Shown: positions 18,769-27,311 of the stretch, in pieces
Position numbering within the stretch: the stretch's first letter is position 1
Layout: each line of letters opens with the position of its first letter
Assembly: GCA_016900015.1 (NCBI GenBank)
Contig: JACJJM010000002.1
Coordinates: 186,001-250,000, forward strand
DNA from: Phocaeicola coprophilus
Lineage (GTDB): Bacteria; Bacteroidota; Bacteroidia; Bacteroidales; Bacteroidaceae
Length of the DNA: 64,000 bases
Direction: 5' to 3'
Made by a program: the position numbers and the translations under genes
The notes under the pieces: generated by a model
Told to the model about the DNA's origin: nothing
The model's input: only the letters and a program-made list of their open reading frames with translations
Databases searched by the model: none

Positions 18769-19708
18769 TTTCTTTTATGCGTTGTTTGTCTGTGTCTACA
18801 TCGGAGCCAAGTGTTGTGAGCATATCACCCACGATGGCTGAGTTGATACCTATGGCAAGTGCCCGGTGGAGGGTGGCTTCGTCCAACTGTGCCCGCCCTC
18901 CGGCGAAGCGGAGATAAGCGGTCGGGTGGATGAAGCGGAAGAGGGCGACAGTGCGTAGGATTTCTCGAGATGTTAATGGGGACATCTCTTGAAGCGGAGT
19001 TCCCGAGATCGGTTGCAGGATGTTGAGAGGGATGGACGGGACTTGGAGTTCACGCAGGGCGAATGCCAGTTCGATGCGTTGCTCTTCTGTTTCTCCCATG
19101 CCGATGATGCCGCCCGAACAGATGTCCATTCCGACACGGCGTGCCGCTTGCAGGGTCTCAATCTTTTGTGCTTGCGTGTGGGTGGTGCACAATGTCGGGA
19201 AATGAGAAGGAGCAGACTCCAGGTTGCAGTGGAAGCGCGAAATGCCTGCTTCGTATAGTCGTCTTAACTGCTCTTCAGACAAAAGCCCTAAGGAAGCACA
19301 GACTTCGATGCTGCATTCGGCATGGATGGCATGTGCACGTTCACAGATAGCATCCACTTCGCTGTCAGAGAGCCGTCGTCCGCTGGTGACTAGCGAAAAG
19401 CGCTTGACGCCTTGAGCTGCGTGTGCTTTGGCACTGTTCACGCATTCATGAGTTGGGATGATGCCGTAGGTTTGGATGTTGGTCCGATAGTGTGCCGACT
19501 GTGCACACCATTTGCAGTCTTCCGGGCATCGGCCTGATTTGGCATTGATAATGGAACACATGTCAAACACCTTTGAGGCACATCGTTTGGTGATTTCTTC
19601 AGCCGCACGATAGAGTGCTTCATCGTGGGGGTGACTCGCCACTGCTTTCATCTCGGTCTGTGTCACCGGATGTCCTTGCAATACTTTTTCTTTTAGTTCT
19701 TCAATCAT
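18752..19708 (-). CDS. bioB: biotin synthase
   Basis: This 318-residue radical SAM enzyme has the [4Fe-4S] cysteines Cys61, Cys65 and Cys68 in [10 protein letters not shown] and the motif [11 protein letters not shown]. It is typical in length and inserts sulfur into dethiobiotin. It heads the bioB-A-F-G-C-D set, which is complete for synthesis from malonyl-ACP. A small gene overlaps its start by 8 bp, and a stable hairpin lies 15 bp ahead of it. These may form a leader that affects expression. Confidence 0.95.
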   Translation of the reverse strand: MIEELKEKVLQGHPVTQTEMKAVASHPHDEALYRAAEEITKRCASKVFDMCSIINAKSGRCPEDCKWCAQSAHYRTNIQTYGIIPTHECVNSAKAHAAQGVKRFSLVTSGRRLSDSEVDAICERAHAIHAECSIEVCASLGLLSEEQLRRLYEAGISRFHCNLESAPSHFPTLCTTHTQAQKIETLQAARRVGMDICSGGIIGMGETEEQRIELAFALRELQVPSIPLNILQPISGTPLQEMSPLTSREILRTVALFRFIHPTAYLRFAGGRAQLDEATLHRALAIGINSAIVGDMLTTLGSDVDTDKQRIKEIGYEL

Positions 19709-20093
19709 AATCGTGTGATAAAAAGAAAGGCAACACAGGGAATATAGTTCTTATTTCCTGTGTTGCCTTTTTGGGTCGAATGATATTAATAGGTATAATG
19801 GGGGCTGTCTTGTTTGCCGTTGACAAACAAGATAACATGATGTTTTTTAATGTGAGAAGTTCCAGAAGTTCCTTAAGAGCCCTGTCTCTGTTTGTAATTT
19901 CTTCCAAGGACATAGGTGAAGAGTCCGGCTCTTTGTTGGAAGTATCGGAGGTCTTTCTTGTGGAACAGAGTGTAGTTGTTTTGTTTAGCGATGCCTCCGC
20001 AATGCTTTTGCACACTTGTCCGATGGTTACATATTTGCCCAAACTGGCAAACGCGGCATAGGCTTTTCGTGTCCAGCGCCGAAAACGAATCAT
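19701..20093 (-). CDS. small FRRW-motif protein ahead of bioB
   Basis: This 130-residue frame begins [19 protein letters not shown] and continues with [17 protein letters not shown]. That start is a recurrent Bacteroidales motif in small proteins and at the N-terminus of some TonB-dependent receptors; its function is unknown to me. The upstream ATG (20123) is disfavoured because the -7 box ends only 5 bp before it, whereas 20093 leaves a normal leader. The end of the frame runs through a hairpin and overlaps bioB by 8 bp, so the true C-terminus may be frameshifted or the gene may be a leader. Confidence 0.5.
   Translation of the reverse strand: MIRFRRWTRKAYAAFASLGKYVTIGQVCKSIAEASLNKTTTLCSTRKTSDTSNKEPDSSPMSLEEITNRDRALKELLELLTLKNIMLSCLSTANKTAPIIPINIIRPKKATQEIRTIFPVLPFFLSHDYD
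19724..19772 (-). terminator. strong hairpin ahead of bioB (terminator or attenuator-like)
   Basis: AAAGGCAACACAGG pairs perfectly with CCTGTGTTGCCTTT around a 17-nt loop. It lies inside the end of the small gene and just before bioB. A minus-strand T-run is weak, so it could be a partial terminator or a translation-coupling structure. Confidence 0.6.
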
Positions 20094-20127
20094 GGATTTT
20101 GGATGTGTGCATAAAGTCTTCATGCTT

Positions 20128-20136
20128 GCAAAGATA
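20128..20136 (-). promoter_or_regulatory. -7 promoter box of the biotin operon
   Basis: TATCTTTGC on the minus strand, 35 bp ahead of the chosen start of the small gene. No clear -33 or BirA operator. Confidence 0.6.
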
Positions 20137-20274
20137 GGGAAATCTATAAGACTCTGCCACATCTTCTTCTTGGAAATACAAGGAATTACTTCTAAATTTT
20201 CTTTTAATAGAAATGGAATAAATGCATGGATGATTTAAAAAATGTTATATATTAGATGGTTAGAGTCTTTTCTT

Positions 20275-20371
20275 TTTGAACCATCACCAATAACTGCCTA
20301 TCTTTGCAATGTGTTTTTCATAGTATTAGATTTAAGGTTAACAAAGGTTGGGCTCAGCGGAGCCCTTTTTT
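20275..20371 (+). ncRNA. small RNA cassette, copy 1 (promoter, ~60-nt RNA, terminator)
   Basis: TTTG (20275-20278), 20 bp, then TATCTTTGC (20299-20307) form a full promoter. The predicted RNA starts near 20313 and runs through CATAGTATTAGATTTAAGG to the terminator hairpin GGGCTC-AGCG-GAGCCC with TTTTTT. A copy with the same 30-nt body but a different terminator stem lies at 42652-42753. No open reading frame is present. I recall a paralogous sRNA family in Bacteroides with this look (FopS), but cannot verify it here. Confidence 0.75.
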
Positions 20372-20513
20372 ATTGTCCCAATTCGTAATTTGAAATAGCA
20401 AAGTCTTTCATATTTCTTCCCTTTATTTTTATCTGTACGCTTGTGTTCGGAGCATGGAACCAGTTTTTAGGTTTTGTGTATTGGGAATATAAAGTCTATA
20501 TGTTTGCGACTTA

Positions 20514-20555
20514 TAAAAAGCGAAGGCGCAGAAATGATGACTTCTGCGCCTTCGC
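20514..20555 (-). terminator. intrinsic terminator of glnN
   Basis: GCGAAGGCGCAGAA (20520-20533) pairs perfectly with TTCTGCGCCTTCGC (20542-20555); TTTTT follows on the minus strand. Confidence 0.88.
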
Positions 20556-20581
20556 AATATGTGTATTCTTGAGACTATGAA

Positions 20582-22771
20582 TTATCGGATAAACAAAAGT
20601 TCGCGATATTTCGGAAGTGTCCAAAGTTCGTTGTCTACCATCAGTTCCAACTTGTCTACGTGATAGCGGATGGTTTCCAACATAGGAGCTACAGTGTCGT
20701 GATAAGCGATGGCTTTGTCACGTTCGCCTTCGATACGGTTTGCCACTTTACGGGCTTCGACGAGGCTGTCCACCTGTTCTTTCAGGATGCTGGTATGCTT
20801 GGCGATGTCGCGGATTAATTCGACATTGCGGGCCGACATATCTTGTGCTTCAGCCTTACTGAAGATTTGTTGCATTTTGAAGACATTGTCTACGAGCTGG
20901 CTTTGGTATTTTGTGGCGATGGGGATGATGTGATTCATTACCAGATCGCCCAATACACGGGCTTCGATTTGTATCTTCTTTGTGTACATCTCCCATTTGG
21001 CTTCATTGCGGGCAGCAAGTTCTTTGCGCGTCATGACACCTGTGGATTCAAACATCTTGATGCTGGATTCTGACAGATAATTGTCAAAGATGACCGGGCA
21101 GGATGTCTCGCAGTCCAGTCCGCGGCGCTTGGCTTCTTCTTGCCACTCTTCGCTGTAGCCATTTCCGTCAAAGCGGATAGGCTTGGAGTCTTTGATATAT
21201 TGGCGGATGACTTTCAGGATGGCATGTATTTTCGGTTCGCCTTTGTCTATCAGGCTGTCCACGTCGTTTTTGAATTCTTTCAGTTGTTCGGCCATAGCGG
21301 CATTTAGGGCGATCATGGCCGATGCACAGTTTGCTTCCGAACCGATGGCGCGGAATTCGAAGCGGTTGCCGGTGAAGGCAAAGGGCGAAGTGCGGTTGCG
21401 GTCGGTGTTGTCTATCATGATTTCCGGGATTTGCGGGATGCCCAGACTTTTGCCTTGTTTGTCGCTGAAATCCAGTTGTTCGTCATCTGACTCTTCCAAG
21501 TGGTCGAGCATGCGGCTTAGTTGTGTACCAAGGAAGGAGGATATGATGGCAGGAGGCGCTTCGTGTCCGCCCAGACGGTGAGCATTGGTTGCCGACATGA
21601 TGCTGGCTTTCAGCAATCCGTTGTGCCGGTAGACAGCTTTCAGTGTGTTGACGATGAATGCGATGAAACACAAGTTGTCGGTCGGTGTCTTGCCCGGAGC
21701 CATGAGCAGGCGGCCCGTGTTGGTGCTGAGTGACCAGTTGTTGTGCTTGCCCGAGCCGTTGATGCCTTTGAAAGGCTTTTCGTGGAGCAAGACGCGGAAG
21801 CCATGCTTGCGGGCGATGTTGCGCATCAGTGCCATCACCAGCATGTTGTGGTCGACTGCCAAGTCACACTCTTCATAGATGGGGGCCAGTTCAAACTGAT
21901 TGGGGGCTACTTCGTTGTGACGTGTCTTGCAAGGAATGCCCAGCTTCCAAGCTTCGATTTCCAGTTCCTTCATGAAGGCAGCTACGCGGGTGGGGATAGC
22001 TCCGAAGTAGTGGTCTTCCAACTGTTGGTTCTTGGCAGACTCGTGTCCCATCAGTGTGCGTCCGGTCAACAACAAGTCGGGGCGTGCTGCATACAGTCCT
22101 TCATCGACCAAGAAATACTCTTGTTCCCAGCCCAAGTTGGTATGCACACGTTTCACTTCCGGATAAAAATAATGGCAGACATCTGTCGCTGCTTGATCCA
22201 CGGCGCGAAGGGCTTTCAGCAGGGGAGTCTTGTAATCGAGAGATTCGCCTGTGTAGGCGATAAATATAGTCGGTATGCAGAGCGTGTCTTCCACGATGAA
22301 AGCCGGCGACGAAGGATCCCAAGCTGAGTATCCGCGGGCTTCAAACGTGTTTCGGATGCCGCCGTTGGGGAATGACGAGGCGTCGGTCTCTTGCTGGACA
22401 AGCAGTTTTCCGGAAAACTCTTCCACCAGTCCGCCTTTGCCGTCATGTTCGACGAAAGCATCATGCTTTTCAGCTGTGCCTTCCGTCAGTGGGTGGAACC
22501 AGTGGGTGTAGTGGGTGACTCCCAGCTCCATGGCCCAGCGCTTCATGCCTTCTGCCACAGCGTCAGCGATGTTGCGATCCAGATTGGCTCCATTTTCGAT
22601 GACGTCCATCAGCGCATTGTACACATTACTGGGAAGATACTTGAACATCTTCTCCTTATTAAATACATACTTGGCAAAATACTCAGAGGGACGTTCTTTG
22701 GGCATTTCCACCTCAAGCGGTTTCTTATGAAAAGCCGTCTCGACAACTTTAAATCTTAGATTGGATGACAT
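20582..22771 (-). CDS. glnN: glutamine synthetase type III
   Basis: This 729-residue protein has the size of GSIII (GlnN), much longer than GSI. It shows ERPSEYFAKYVFNKEKM near the start, KTRHNEVAPNQFELAPI (metal/substrate site), and the catalytic block IDNTDRNRTSPFAFTGNRFEFRA split around residue 450. It makes glutamine from glutamate, ammonia and ATP and acts as a dodecamer. It is monocistronic with a TAACTTTGC box 30 bp upstream and its own terminator. Confidence 0.96.
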   Translation of the reverse strand: MSSNLRFKVVETAFHKKPLEVEMPKERPSEYFAKYVFNKEKMFKYLPSNVYNALMDVIENGANLDRNIADAVAEGMKRWAMELGVTHYTHWFHPLTEGTAEKHDAFVEHDGKGGLVEEFSGKLLVQQETDASSFPNGGIRNTFEARGYSAWDPSSPAFIVEDTLCIPTIFIAYTGESLDYKTPLLKALRAVDQAATDVCHYFYPEVKRVHTNLGWEQEYFLVDEGLYAARPDLLLTGRTLMGHESAKNQQLEDHYFGAIPTRVAAFMKELEIEAWKLGIPCKTRHNEVAPNQFELAPIYEECDLAVDHNMLVMALMRNIARKHGFRVLLHEKPFKGINGSGKHNNWSLSTNTGRLLMAPGKTPTDNLCFIAFIVNTLKAVYRHNGLLKASIMSATNAHRLGGHEAPPAIISSFLGTQLSRMLDHLEESDDEQLDFSDKQGKSLGIPQIPEIMIDNTDRNRTSPFAFTGNRFEFRAIGSEANCASAMIALNAAMAEQLKEFKNDVDSLIDKGEPKIHAILKVIRQYIKDSKPIRFDGNGYSEEWQEEAKRRGLDCETSCPVIFDNYLSESSIKMFESTGVMTRKELAARNEAKWEMYTKKIQIEARVLGDLVMNHIIPIATKYQSQLVDNVFKMQQIFSKAEAQDMSARNVELIRDIAKHTSILKEQVDSLVEARKVANRIEGERDKAIAYHDTVAPMLETIRYHVDKLELMVDNELWTLPKYRELLFIR

Positions 22772-22799
22772 AGGGTAAATCTTGTTTGTTGTTAACGGC

Positions 22800-22808
22800 G
22801 CAAAGTTA
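22800..22808 (-). promoter_or_regulatory. -7 promoter box of glnN
   Basis: TAACTTTGC on the minus strand, 28 bp before the ATG. Confidence 0.6.
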
Positions 22809-23040
22809 GGAAAAAAACTCGGAATCCGACATAAAATGCAGGGTAAGGTTGGGACATGGAGGATTTAATGTTATGTATGAAGCCTGAATGCTTGTCAAAG
22901 TGCCAGTCCCGGATGATTTTTTATGAGAGATACAGATTGGTGTGTAGTCGGAAAATATGTAAACAAAAAGGTTTTGCTGTGAGCTTGTCATTCATCCTCA
23001 AGGGTGCACGCAGATGTGGAAACTGAAAGCCCTTTCGCTG

Positions 23041-23136
23041 GTCTCTTTATCCCGTCTATGCACGCCCTTTATTCCGTACTTGTCTGCCTTCCTTTCCGCT
23101 CTTGCTTACCCTTCTTTCCGCTCTTGGCTATCCTTA
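23041..23136 (+). repeat. array C: four 22-bp units, family TwCCTdTCCGT
   Basis: The CCG of each unit lies at 23052, 23074, 23096 and 23118, exactly 22 bp apart. Unit cores read TTTATCCCGT, TTTATTCCGT, TTCCTTTCCGC and TTCTTTCCGC, the same family as arrays A, E and G. Confidence 0.8.
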
Positions 23137-23256
23137 AGGCTTTTAATCGCGTTGTGTAAATGATGGATTATCAAATAGAAAAGGGAGGGGATTGGCTGTT
23201 TCTCGGACACTTAGCACCTGACTGCTGTTCGTTGTCGTGTGCAAATGAATTGTGAA

Positions 23257-23461
23257 TTAAACCCAAATCGGTCATTAGACCGCTCAAATGTTCTTTTTTC
23301 CAACTAAAGTAAAGCTCTTCGGTTATCTTGCCCACTTCTGCCAGCGTCTTGCTCCCCGCCTTGCCTCGACGTAGCCCGCTACGCCTTTTGCAAGTCGAAA
23401 AGCAATACGCAAGACATGAGTGGACAATCTACCCAAAGTCTAATGACCGATTTGGGTTTAA
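23257..23461. repeat. palindromic element 1 (~205 bp inverted-repeat element)
   Basis: A 24-nt left end (23257-23280) and right end (23438-23461) are perfect reverse complements, starting TTAAACCCAAATCGG. The inside also folds back imperfectly and is centred on CGTAGCCCGCTACG. There is no ORF. It abuts element 2 directly and resembles element 3 at 42.8 kb. Confidence 0.75.
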
Positions 23462-23656
23462 GAAGCTGTTTTGAATTTCTACAAAAAGTTTTTCCCTACT
23501 TGATGGTATCCGTTTTTCATGTATGCTTTGGGTGATTTTTTGGTCCTTTTCGTTCCTGTTCTTCGTCAGATAGCCCGCTATCTTCCTCATCACAGAAGCA
23601 AAAATCACTCAAAAACTCATCCCAAATCATCACACGATAAATTCAAAACAGCTTCT
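23461..23656. repeat. palindromic element 2 (~196 bp inverted-repeat element)
   Basis: Ends AGAAGCTGTTTTGAATTT (23461-23478) and its exact complement (23639-23656) enclose a folded interior centred on GATAGCCCGCTATC. It has the same architecture and centre as element 1 but different ends. Confidence 0.7.
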
Positions 23657-23834
23657 AAAAATACTGAATCTTTGATGATGTGTTGAAATGGGGGAAGGGC
23701 AAACACGAAAGCACAAAGATGAAGAGTTTATGCCCTTTATATCTTTGCGTTTTCATGTTTGGTTTGACATAAGAAGGCTCAACTCAAAATATGCAAAAGA
23801 ATAAGTGTCAAGGCTTTAAATATGTTAAGACTGA
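23657..23834. other. intergenic segment with a long imperfect hairpin
   Basis: 23700-23720 pairs with 23741-23761 over 21 positions if G-U pairs are allowed. TATCTTTGC inside the right arm resembles a plus-strand -7 box, but no gene follows. It may act as a terminator region for the island operon. Confidence 0.4.
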
Positions 23835-24293
23835 TTATAAAGTCTTGTATCTGGCCATCCAGTGTGCTGCTTTTTCGTCCTCAAACGCACTCCGGTCTAT
23901 GTCCGAGTAATCGTCGAAGGTATGCAATATGGCGTAATTCCCATCTTCATGATGTTGAGCCCAGGTGAGTTCAGCAAGGGGAGAGGTGGTCAGTTGTCCT
24001 ATGTGATGCAGTTCATACGGGTCTCCGTTTTCGTCGTGGGGCGGATACCCTTCGCCCATCAGGTCACTGTTGCTCCATCCGCGCCAGTTTTCTCCATATT
24101 CCCTGATCCACCATTCCGGCATCAGATAGTCCGGGTCAATCCGAGGTTGAATCAATGCCGGTTTTCCGTTTACGATCATTTCTTTCAGTCCGGCTTTCAT
24201 GTAGATGCGTGCTTCTTCTTCCGTCCGGATAGCATTGACCAAAGCGTCTGACCATCCGGTCATTTGCTGAATCTTTTTCCTAAAATCTTCCAT
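23835..24293 (-). CDS. stand-alone LHH-type HNH/endonuclease VII family nuclease
   Basis: This 152-residue protein starts at MEDFRKK, preceded by AAGGA; an earlier ATG at 24329 is less likely. TGWSDALVNAIRTEEEARIY and NGKPALIQ lead into PPHDENGDPYELHHIGQ (LHH at 95-97), SPLAELTWAQHH and ILH, then SDIDRSAFEDEKAAHW. This order is the LHH toxin domain of the HNH/ENDO VII superfamily, normally the C-terminus of large secreted polymorphic toxins. Here there is no delivery domain and no recognised immunity gene beside it. It is last in the AAA+ island. Confidence 0.75.
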   Translation of the reverse strand: MEDFRKKIQQMTGWSDALVNAIRTEEEARIYMKAGLKEMIVNGKPALIQPRIDPDYLMPEWWIREYGENWRGWSNSDLMGEGYPPHDENGDPYELHHIGQLTTSPLAELTWAQHHEDGNYAILHTFDDYSDIDRSAFEDEKAAHWMARYKTL

Positions 24294-24379
24294 GTCTTGT
24301 TCCTTTTTTAAGTTGTTTTGCTTGTGCAAATGTAGTCGGGTGTTACGCCAAAACGTTGCACAAGCAAAACAAAAAACAT

Positions 24380-24601
24380 TTAATCTAACTTCTTAAACTC
24401 GAAGTCGTTTACAGAGCAACATGCTTTCTTGTAATCAAAATTGTAGAGCCGCATGTATGCTTCCTGCACTTCCTTTGCTCCATTATAAAAAGGAGTAGAG
24501 GTGTGTGACTGTGTTGTGACGGTGATCACCATTTCCGGTGTAAGCACTGTCCCGTTCGTGCGCTTGATGCGCTTCGGGGTGATTTGGAATACTTTTGACA
24601 T
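24380..24601 (-). CDS. conserved small protein of the AAA+ island
   Basis: This 73-residue protein (MSKVFQITPKRIKRTNGTVL...) starts 6 bp after the AAA+ ATPase stop, so it is translationally linked. It is mostly beta-strand by pattern, with TPEMVITVTTQSHTS and a pair of cysteines in KKACCSVNDFEF. No known domain is recognised. It may be a substrate or adaptor of the ATPase, judged only from position. Confidence 0.6.
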   Translation of the reverse strand: MSKVFQITPKRIKRTNGTVLTPEMVITVTTQSHTSTPFYNGAKEVQEAYMRLYNFDYKKACCSVNDFEFKKLD

Positions 24602-24607
24602 GATACT

Positions 24608-26143
24608 TTATTTATTTGAGGTATTAGTTATTTTTCCTGTTGTAGCATCTTTGAAGCTGTTTTCGGCAAAGGCTTTCTTCATGTTTTCTATCTGTTGCTT
24701 GCACGATTTGAAAATGCTGACCGTTCTCTTGGCTATTTCTATCAGTTTGTCTGTGGAAAGCGATGTTTTGTTTTCTAAAAAACTTTCTTCGATGGCTTCA
24801 TTGACAACCGATTCAATATCAGCACCATTAAAGCCTGTGGTCGCCGTTGCTAATTGTTGATAGTCTATTGTTCCCTTTACGCATCCTTTACGTTCCTTTT
24901 TATTTAGGTGTACAGTAAAAATGGCTTTTCGCTCTTCAGAATTTGGAAGATTCACACAGAAAATTTCATCGAAGCGTCCTTTACGTTTCAATTCTGGAGG
25001 GAGAGCATCGGCATTATTGGCGGTGGCTATGACATATACACTGCTGGTTTTATCTTGCATCCACGAAAGGAAGTAACCGAACATGCGAGTCATGATGTCG
25101 TTGTTTCCACCAACGCCCGAAAAGCCTTTTTCTATTTCATCAATCCATAGTACACAGGGAGCGGCAGCTTCGGCAATGCGGATGGCTTTCCGCAGGTTAG
25201 CTTCGCTTTCGCCTACATATTTCCCCATCATGCTGCCCATATCCAATTTTAATAATGGAGACTCGAATAAGGCAGCTGAAGCCTTGGCACAAAGCGACTT
25301 TCCGCAACCGGGCATTCCCACAATAAATACGCCTTTGGGTACAGCCACCCCATACCGACGTGCATCGGCTATTCGTTTTACTATTTGTGCTTTATTGGTC
25401 AGGTATTTCTTTAAAGCATCCATACCGCCAATGCTGTCCAAATTTTCCGGCGTATCAATCAGTTCCAGCAATCCGGATTTTTTAACCATTTGTTTCTTCT
25501 GTCGGAGAATCATTTCGGTATCTTCCGCACTGAGCGAACCATTGCTACTCATTGCCATGTCCAGCATTCGGTCTATCTCGAAAGCTGTCATACCTTTCAG
25601 TGAAGGCATCAGTTTTTCACGGTCTTCTTCTTTAAACTTATTTTTGTCGTAGAAGTTCACCTCTATATGTTCATCAATCAAGCGATTGATTTCTTCTTCG
25701 TTTGGAAAATCTATTTCCAAAAAAGAAACATATTTCTCTATTTCTTGTGGTACACGTAGCACGGATGATACAATGATGATCGTCGTGTCGTATTCCCGGT
25801 CGTATAAACGACGTTGTGACATCAATGCCAACAGCGTTTTTACTTTCGGTTCTTCGATAAAGTCTTGGATTTCTCTTAAGACTAAATATTTTTCTTTGGC
25901 TTCTTCCTCATTGTATTTTTCTTGCAGAAAGTTTTCCAATGTCTGCTTTTCGCCAAATCCTTTCGGAAACCTTGTGGTGAAATCCGTCGTACCTGTTGCC
26001 GGATTCCATTCGAATACTTTTTTCCCAGCCACAACTTGCCGGATAAGTTCATCCATTCGTACAAAGTCGTAGTCATGTATATAAATGATAGGTGTGTTGA
26101 CATCTATCATCTTTTGGAAGGAGGATATTACAGTGCTATTCAT
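24608..26143 (-). CDS. Ycf46-like AAA+ ATPase
   Basis: This protein has 511 residues from the first ATG (26143). The N-terminal third resembles the degenerate AAA half of Ycf46-type proteins (TPIIYIHDYDFVRMDELI; DTTIIIVSSVLRVP). The active AAA domain follows with Walker A GMPGCGKS (278-285 counting two residues upstream), the pore loop GKYVGESE, Walker B CVLWIDEIEKG, sensor ATANN and the finger region RKGRFDE. It overlaps the preceding gene by 8 bp. Such ATPases remodel or unfold partner proteins; the partner here is unknown. Confidence 0.85.
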   Translation of the reverse strand: MNSTVISSFQKMIDVNTPIIYIHDYDFVRMDELIRQVVAGKKVFEWNPATGTTDFTTRFPKGFGEKQTLENFLQEKYNEEEAKEKYLVLREIQDFIEEPKVKTLLALMSQRRLYDREYDTTIIIVSSVLRVPQEIEKYVSFLEIDFPNEEEINRLIDEHIEVNFYDKNKFKEEDREKLMPSLKGMTAFEIDRMLDMAMSSNGSLSAEDTEMILRQKKQMVKKSGLLELIDTPENLDSIGGMDALKKYLTNKAQIVKRIADARRYGVAVPKGVFIVGMPGCGKSLCAKASAALFESPLLKLDMGSMMGKYVGESEANLRKAIRIAEAAAPCVLWIDEIEKGFSGVGGNNDIMTRMFGYFLSWMQDKTSSVYVIATANNADALPPELKRKGRFDEIFCVNLPNSEERKAIFTVHLNKKERKGCVKGTIDYQQLATATTGFNGADIESVVNEAIEESFLENKTSLSTDKLIEIAKRTVSIFKSCKQQIENMKKAFAENSFKDATTGKITNTSNK

Positions 26144-27308
26144 AATCAAATAAATGGTCTTTTATAAAAGTAAGTTGGTGTTGAAAAGGTATTCTTCTAA
26201 AGTCTACGCCATCTATCGTTTGGACCTTATATAGCATATAGTTTGCTAGTCTGTAATTTTTTATTTCAGTAAAGATAGCTTCTGCACGTGTTCTGTCCGA
26301 GATATGCGTATAAATAAGTCCAATTACAAACTGTTTCTCATTATTCAATATATCATATTTGTCATTTTTGAACATTTCAAGAGCTTCATCTAAAGCCTTT
26401 TGAAAGCCCAAATGTTCAGAAATCCATCCAATACGGTATATTCGAGTGATAAACTTAACAATACGCATTTCTCTATTGTCCATATTATCCTTATTCGTAG
26501 GTTGTATGATATTGTAGCTTCTAAAATTATTATCCCAAGCTTTATCAATCCATGATTTTAGCTTCTTTATATCGACATTATTAAACCTAATATTTGTCTT
26601 TTTGTCTTTTTCTGCTTCTATTACGTCGAATTTGTTTATTGTTTCTTTTTTTATGGATTCATAAATTTCCATGATGATTTGATAAGCCTCCTTATTTCCT
26701 AAACGTGCAGCTTTATCAATCAATTCAAAGCCAAGTTTTTTTCTTTCTCGGTAGCTATAATTTTCTATATGCGCATCATCTTGATATAATATCGTACCTA
26801 ATATGTAAGTGACTTCAGGATCTTCTTTAGTACAATTTTTGTGTAAAGCAGAAAATATTGCATACCAATCTAATTCTGGGCATTTAAGTTCTTTTTTATG
26901 TTTGTATAATTGTTTGATAATATTGATACTTTCTGGATTATTTGAACTTTTTGTTATATAGCATAAAAGATGCTTGCCGTTATTTCTAAATGATGAGGAA
27001 TTCAACCATGAAACAATAAGTTTAAATACATTGTCAATACTGTAAAGTTGTAAATATTCAGCAAAGAAAACTTGCATGAATTCCATAACACCATTTGGAG
27101 TATGCAAACTTGATGGATTAAAATTATTTACTGTCTCGGCCAACTCATTATCTCCTTGTTGTTTTAACCATCTGACCAATCGTCCATCCAACAACGGTTG
27201 AATATCGCTAATGTTGAAGTTACGCTTCAACGAATCAAGTGAAGAGTGTTCTTCTCCGCCTGATTTGATGCGAATCTTTACGGGCTTTGCTTTGGGTATA
27301 AGTTTCAT
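26136..27308 (-). CDS. alpha-helical protein of the AAA+ island
   Basis: This 390-residue protein is AT-rich and Asn/Lys-rich, unlike its housekeeping neighbours, which suggests transfer. Its start holds SSLDSLKRNFNISDIQPLLD then GRLVRWLKQQGDNELAE, a motif I have seen at the head of various uncharacterised bacterial proteins. The rest is helical, with Sel1/TPR-like stretches (KKLGFELIDKAARLGNKEA). It begins 3 bp after the next upstream gene and overlaps the ATPase start. The function is unknown; a scaffold or sensor is possible. Confidence 0.65.
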   Translation of the reverse strand: MKLIPKAKPVKIRIKSGGEEHSSLDSLKRNFNISDIQPLLDGRLVRWLKQQGDNELAETVNNFNPSSLHTPNGVMEFMQVFFAEYLQLYSIDNVFKLIVSWLNSSSFRNNGKHLLCYITKSSNNPESINIIKQLYKHKKELKCPELDWYAIFSALHKNCTKEDPEVTYILGTILYQDDAHIENYSYRERKKLGFELIDKAARLGNKEAYQIIMEIYESIKKETINKFDVIEAEKDKKTNIRFNNVDIKKLKSWIDKAWDNNFRSYNIIQPTNKDNMDNREMRIVKFITRIYRIGWISEHLGFQKALDEALEMFKNDKYDILNNEKQFVIGLIYTHISDRTRAEAIFTEIKNYRLANYMLYKVQTIDGVDFRRIPFQHQLTFIKDHLFDYE

Positions 27309-27311
27309 AGC

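Noticed and set aside
20137-20270. BirA operator ahead of the biotin operon
   Set aside because: No TTGTAAACC-type inverted repeat could be found.
23741-23761. TATCTTTGC promoter-like box on the plus strand at 23.74 kb
   Set aside because: It is part of an imperfect hairpin, has no -33 TTTG at the right distance, and no gene or terminator unit follows on that strand.
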